NCBI RefSeq assembly: GCF_029981845.1
Contig: NZ_CP104164.1
Span: forward strand, 248,001 to 312,000
Origin: Candidatus Bandiella numerosa
Lineage (GTDB): Bacteria > Pseudomonadota > Alphaproteobacteria > Rickettsiales > Midichloriaceae
Reading direction: 5' to 3'
Length of the DNA: 64,000 nt
The translations under genes and the position numbers were made by a program. Each line of letters begins with the position of its first letter. The first letter of the stretch is position 1. Below the pieces are notes generated by a model that was not told the origin of the DNA, made no database searches, and saw only the letters and a program-made list of their open reading frames with translations. Shown piece after piece: positions 61,857 through 64,000 of the stretch.

Positions 61857-63661
61857 TAATTTTTTAGTTTCTTAATATATATTATTATTGTAATTAGTGC
61901 AGATGGAGTCATGCCCTGAATTCTTCTTATATCTGCAATTGTTTTTGGAGAGGAATTTTCTAATTTCATTTTTATTTCATTAGAAAGACCAGTTATACCA
62001 TTATAATTAATATTATTCGGTATAGTTATTTTTTTATCATTTTGTAAAATTTCAATATCTTTAGCTAGTCTTTTTTCATAATCTTTATATAAATTTTCGG
62101 CAAAAATATTTATTAGAATTCTCTCATCCGCATCAATGATTTCTGGAAAAAGTTTTTTGATCTGTTTAATATTTAGAATGCCTTTAGATTGCAAGTTATC
62201 TAAGTTATTATACCCTTCAATTATACTTTTTGTTTTTAAAAAATGATAAATTTTATTTTTTTGCTCTACGATGTCATTATAATTTTTTAACTTCTCAGTA
62301 GTTATTAAACCGTACTGGTTACCTATTGCTGTTAACCTTTCTGATGCATTATCACTTCTCAGTTTAATTCTATACTCCGCTCTTGAAGTCATCATTCTAT
62401 ATGGCTCCTTAGTACCAAAATTTACTAAATCATTAATCATCACTCCTATATATGAATCACTCCTTGATAAAACAAATTTTTTATTCTGTAATTTTAAGGC
62501 TGCATTGGCGCCTGCAATTAGGCCTTGTCCTGCAGCTTCTTCATATCCTGTTGTTCCATTAATTTGCCCTGCAAAAAACAAATTTTCGATTTTTTTACTT
62601 TCTAAGGTTTCTTCTAATTCTCTTGGATCTATAAAATCATATTCAATGGCATATCCATATCTTATAAATTTTGCTTCTTCAAGTCCAGATATTGATCTAA
62701 CGAATTCCTCCTGAATATCTTGTGGCAATGATGTGGATATTCCATTAGGATATATTAAATCACTTCTTAGTCCTTCAGGCTCTAAAAATACTTGATGACG
62801 TATTTTATCTCTAAATTTCACTACCTTATCTTCTATAGACGGACAGTATCTAGGGCCAATAGAAGTAATATTTCCAGAATAAATTGCTGACTGCGCAAGA
62901 TTTTTCTCAATTATTTTATGGGTCTTTTCGTTTGTATATGTTATGTAACACGGTATTTGATTTTGTGATATACTTTTCGTAAGGTCGGAGAATGGTTGGG
63001 GCGTTTCATCTCCTAGTTGTTTTTCTAAAATTTCCCAATTAATTGATTGTTTCAATATTCTAGGGGGCGTACCTGTTTTTAATCTTCCAATATTAAATTT
63101 ATAGGATTTTAGTTTTTCAGCTAGTACAGTAATAGATTTTTCGCCAAATCTTCCTGCATTATATTTAGTTGATCCTGTGTGAATTACGCCATTTAAAAAT
63201 GTTCCTGATGTAATAACTACAGAATTGGAGATTATTTTAATTTCGCCACAGATTATACCAGATGCTTTGCCATTTGAAATAATAATATCATCGACAACAT
63301 CGTATATTATATCTAAATTTTTATAATTAAACAAAATATTTTGTAAATTTTCTTTATATAAATCTCTATCTGCTTGAGCTCTAGGCCCCCATACTGCAGG
63401 ACCTTTGCTTTTATTTAATACTTTAAAATGTATCCCAGATTTATCAATAACTTTGCTCATTATTCCATCTAGAGCATCAATTTCTCTCACTATAATACCT
63501 TTAGCAACGCCACCAATAGATGGATTGCACGAAAGCTCGCCTAAATCATCTTTCGATTTTGTAATTAGACAGGTTTTTGCTCCTATTCTACATGCTGCAG
63601 TGGCAGCTTCGACACCTGCATGCCCACCTCCAATAATAATGACGTCGTAGTTTTTTTGCAT
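61856..63661 (-). CDS. mnmG: tRNA 5-carboxymethylaminomethyluridine enzyme MnmG
   Basis: MnmG (GidA) with MnmE modifies wobble U34 of several tRNAs. The 601-aa protein has the FAD motif I-I-G-G-G-H-A-G-V-E-A-A, the signature G-R-L-K-T-G-T-P-P-R, F-A-G-Q-I-N-G-T-T-G-Y-E-E-A-A-G-Q-G and a helical C-terminal region for MnmE contact. The partner mnmE lies immediately upstream on the same strand, with parS between them. Confidence 0.97.
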   Translation of the reverse strand: MQKNYDVIIIGGGHAGVEAATAACRIGAKTCLITKSKDDLGELSCNPSIGGVAKGIIVREIDALDGIMSKVIDKSGIHFKVLNKSKGPAVWGPRAQADRDLYKENLQNILFNYKNLDIIYDVVDDIIISNGKASGIICGEIKIISNSVVITSGTFLNGVIHTGSTKYNAGRFGEKSITVLAEKLKSYKFNIGRLKTGTPPRILKQSINWEILEKQLGDETPQPFSDLTKSISQNQIPCYITYTNEKTHKIIEKNLAQSAIYSGNITSIGPRYCPSIEDKVVKFRDKIRHQVFLEPEGLRSDLIYPNGISTSLPQDIQEEFVRSISGLEEAKFIRYGYAIEYDFIDPRELEETLESKKIENLFFAGQINGTTGYEEAAGQGLIAGANAALKLQNKKFVLSRSDSYIGVMINDLVNFGTKEPYRMMTSRAEYRIKLRSDNASERLTAIGNQYGLITTEKLKNYNDIVEQKNKIYHFLKTKSIIEGYNNLDNLQSKGILNIKQIKKLFPEIIDADERILINIFAENLYKDYEKRLAKDIEILQNDKKITIPNNINYNGITGLSNEIKMKLENSSPKTIADIRRIQGMTPSALITIIIYIKKLKN

Positions 63662-63672
63662 AATTTATATTA

Positions 63673-63688
63673 TGTTTCACGTGAAACA
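63673..63688. promoter_or_regulatory. parS centromere site
   Basis: TGTTTCACGTGAAACA is a perfect 16-bp palindrome identical to the consensus ParB-binding site. It is located in the 38-bp mnmE-mnmG gap, about 2.6 kb from parB. It marks the origin-proximal domain in bacteria that carry it. Confidence 0.93.
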
Positions 63689-63699
63689 ATCAACTTATA

Positions 63700-64000
63700 T
63701 CATTTTCCGATACAAAAGCTACTAAAAATTTTATCTAGCACTTCTTCTGTATTAATATCACCTAACAATAAACCTAATTCCTTTGCACAAGCTCTTAATT
63801 CTTCTGTTTTTAATTCTAAAATATCTGTATTTAATGCGTTATTGAGGTAATTATTGCAATTCCTCAATTTATTTTGATGCCTAATGTTAGTAATTAAATT
63901 TGCATCTGAGGAGGGCATAAAATTATTTAAAATTTCTTCTATACTTTGTAATATCGCGTCATTGTATTTATTAGATTTTAAAGATAAAAAAAGGAGAGCT
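63700..64000 (-). CDS. mnmE: tRNA modification GTPase MnmE, C-terminal part (runs off the window)
   Basis: The last ~100 codons are visible. They contain N-A-N-x-x-T-N-I-R-H-Q-like text (D-A-N-L-I-T-N-I-R-H-Q), the helical domain with E-E-L-R-A-C-A-K-E-L-G and the invariant C-terminus F-C-I-G-K, whose Cys is characteristic. The frame is open to the window edge. The GTPase domain and N-terminal THF-binding domain are outside. It is adjacent to its functional partner mnmG. Confidence 0.93.
   Translation of the reverse strand, partial: ALLFLSLKSNKYNDAILQSIEEILNNFMPSSDANLITNIRHQNKLRNCNNYLNNALNTDILELKTEELRACAKELGLLLGDINTEEVLDKIFSSFCIGK

Overview
The window is strongly AT-rich, gene-dense bacterial DNA. 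It most resembles an obligate intracellular alphaproteobacterium of the order Rickettsiales. The evidence is a circularly permuted tmRNA gene, a hemE-linked candidate replication origin as known in Rickettsia and Caulobacter, MHS-type metabolite transporters, and many short decayed or truncated genes. Genes for FlhA, FliQ, a cbb3-oxidase assembly protein (CcoS) and a lipid A-type acyltransferase argue against Orientia or typical Rickettsia and fit the Midichloriaceae side better. That placement is inferred from gene content, not from a tree.

Layout. Positions 1-5.5 kb: start of rne, then ispE-rho, tRNA-Leu, a ProP-like transporter and a histidine-kinase-like protein lacking its phospho-acceptor His. 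Positions 5.6-10.2 kb: permuted tmRNA, HIT protein, acyltransferase, an FNR-type flavoprotein that apparently starts at AUA, folD and a YihY-family protein. Positions 10.17-10.39 kb: iteron-bearing intergenic region next to hemE, a candidate oriC. Positions 10.4-15.5 kb: hemE-dnaB, a cold-shock protein, rplY, trmFO and a 48-codon ccoS. Positions 15.5-24.8 kb: accessory island with a MITE-like element bounded by 30-bp inverted repeats, an internally deleted serine recombinase, a broken RelE/ParE-type toxin, a beta-helical FHA-like protein with a probable immunity partner, a coiled-coil protein, a 70-aa miniature of a tandem-repeat antigen, a Y-family polymerase, a membrane-anchored methyltransferase and a shattered toxin/nuclease cassette.

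Positions 24.8-43.7 kb are mostly housekeeping: yggS, hslU, infC (AUA start), thrS, transporters, trhO, ppa, dnaK, terC, efp, bolA-grxD, a catalytically degenerate peptide-deformylase homologue, flhA and acnA. Positions 43.8-46.6 kb: two near-identical 161-bp direct repeats bracket a tandem-repeat protein gene (five perfect 84-bp units) and a beta-barrel outer-membrane protein. Positions 47.1-57.3 kb: tRNA-Tyr, class I aldolase, tRNA-Gly, tuf, a truncated GH5 hydrolase, mltA, a Tim44-like gene, secB, fliQ, a Bcr/CflA-type pump, psd, and an in-frame fusion of phosphatidylserine synthase to a periplasmic lytic-transglycosylase domain. Positions 58.2-64 kb: tolQRA, parA-parB, mnmG, a perfect 16-bp parS palindrome and the 3' part of mnmE. 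All are on the minus strand, and rsmG is absent from its usual slot.

The most unusual items are the PssA-lytic transglycosylase fusion, two genes (infC and the flavoprotein) with the same Shine-Dalgarno-to-AUA architecture, the tandem-repeat antigen cassette with its miniature paralogue in the accessory island, and the remodelled toxin-immunity remnants. All functional calls rest on recognising protein families from sequence; no database search was run.
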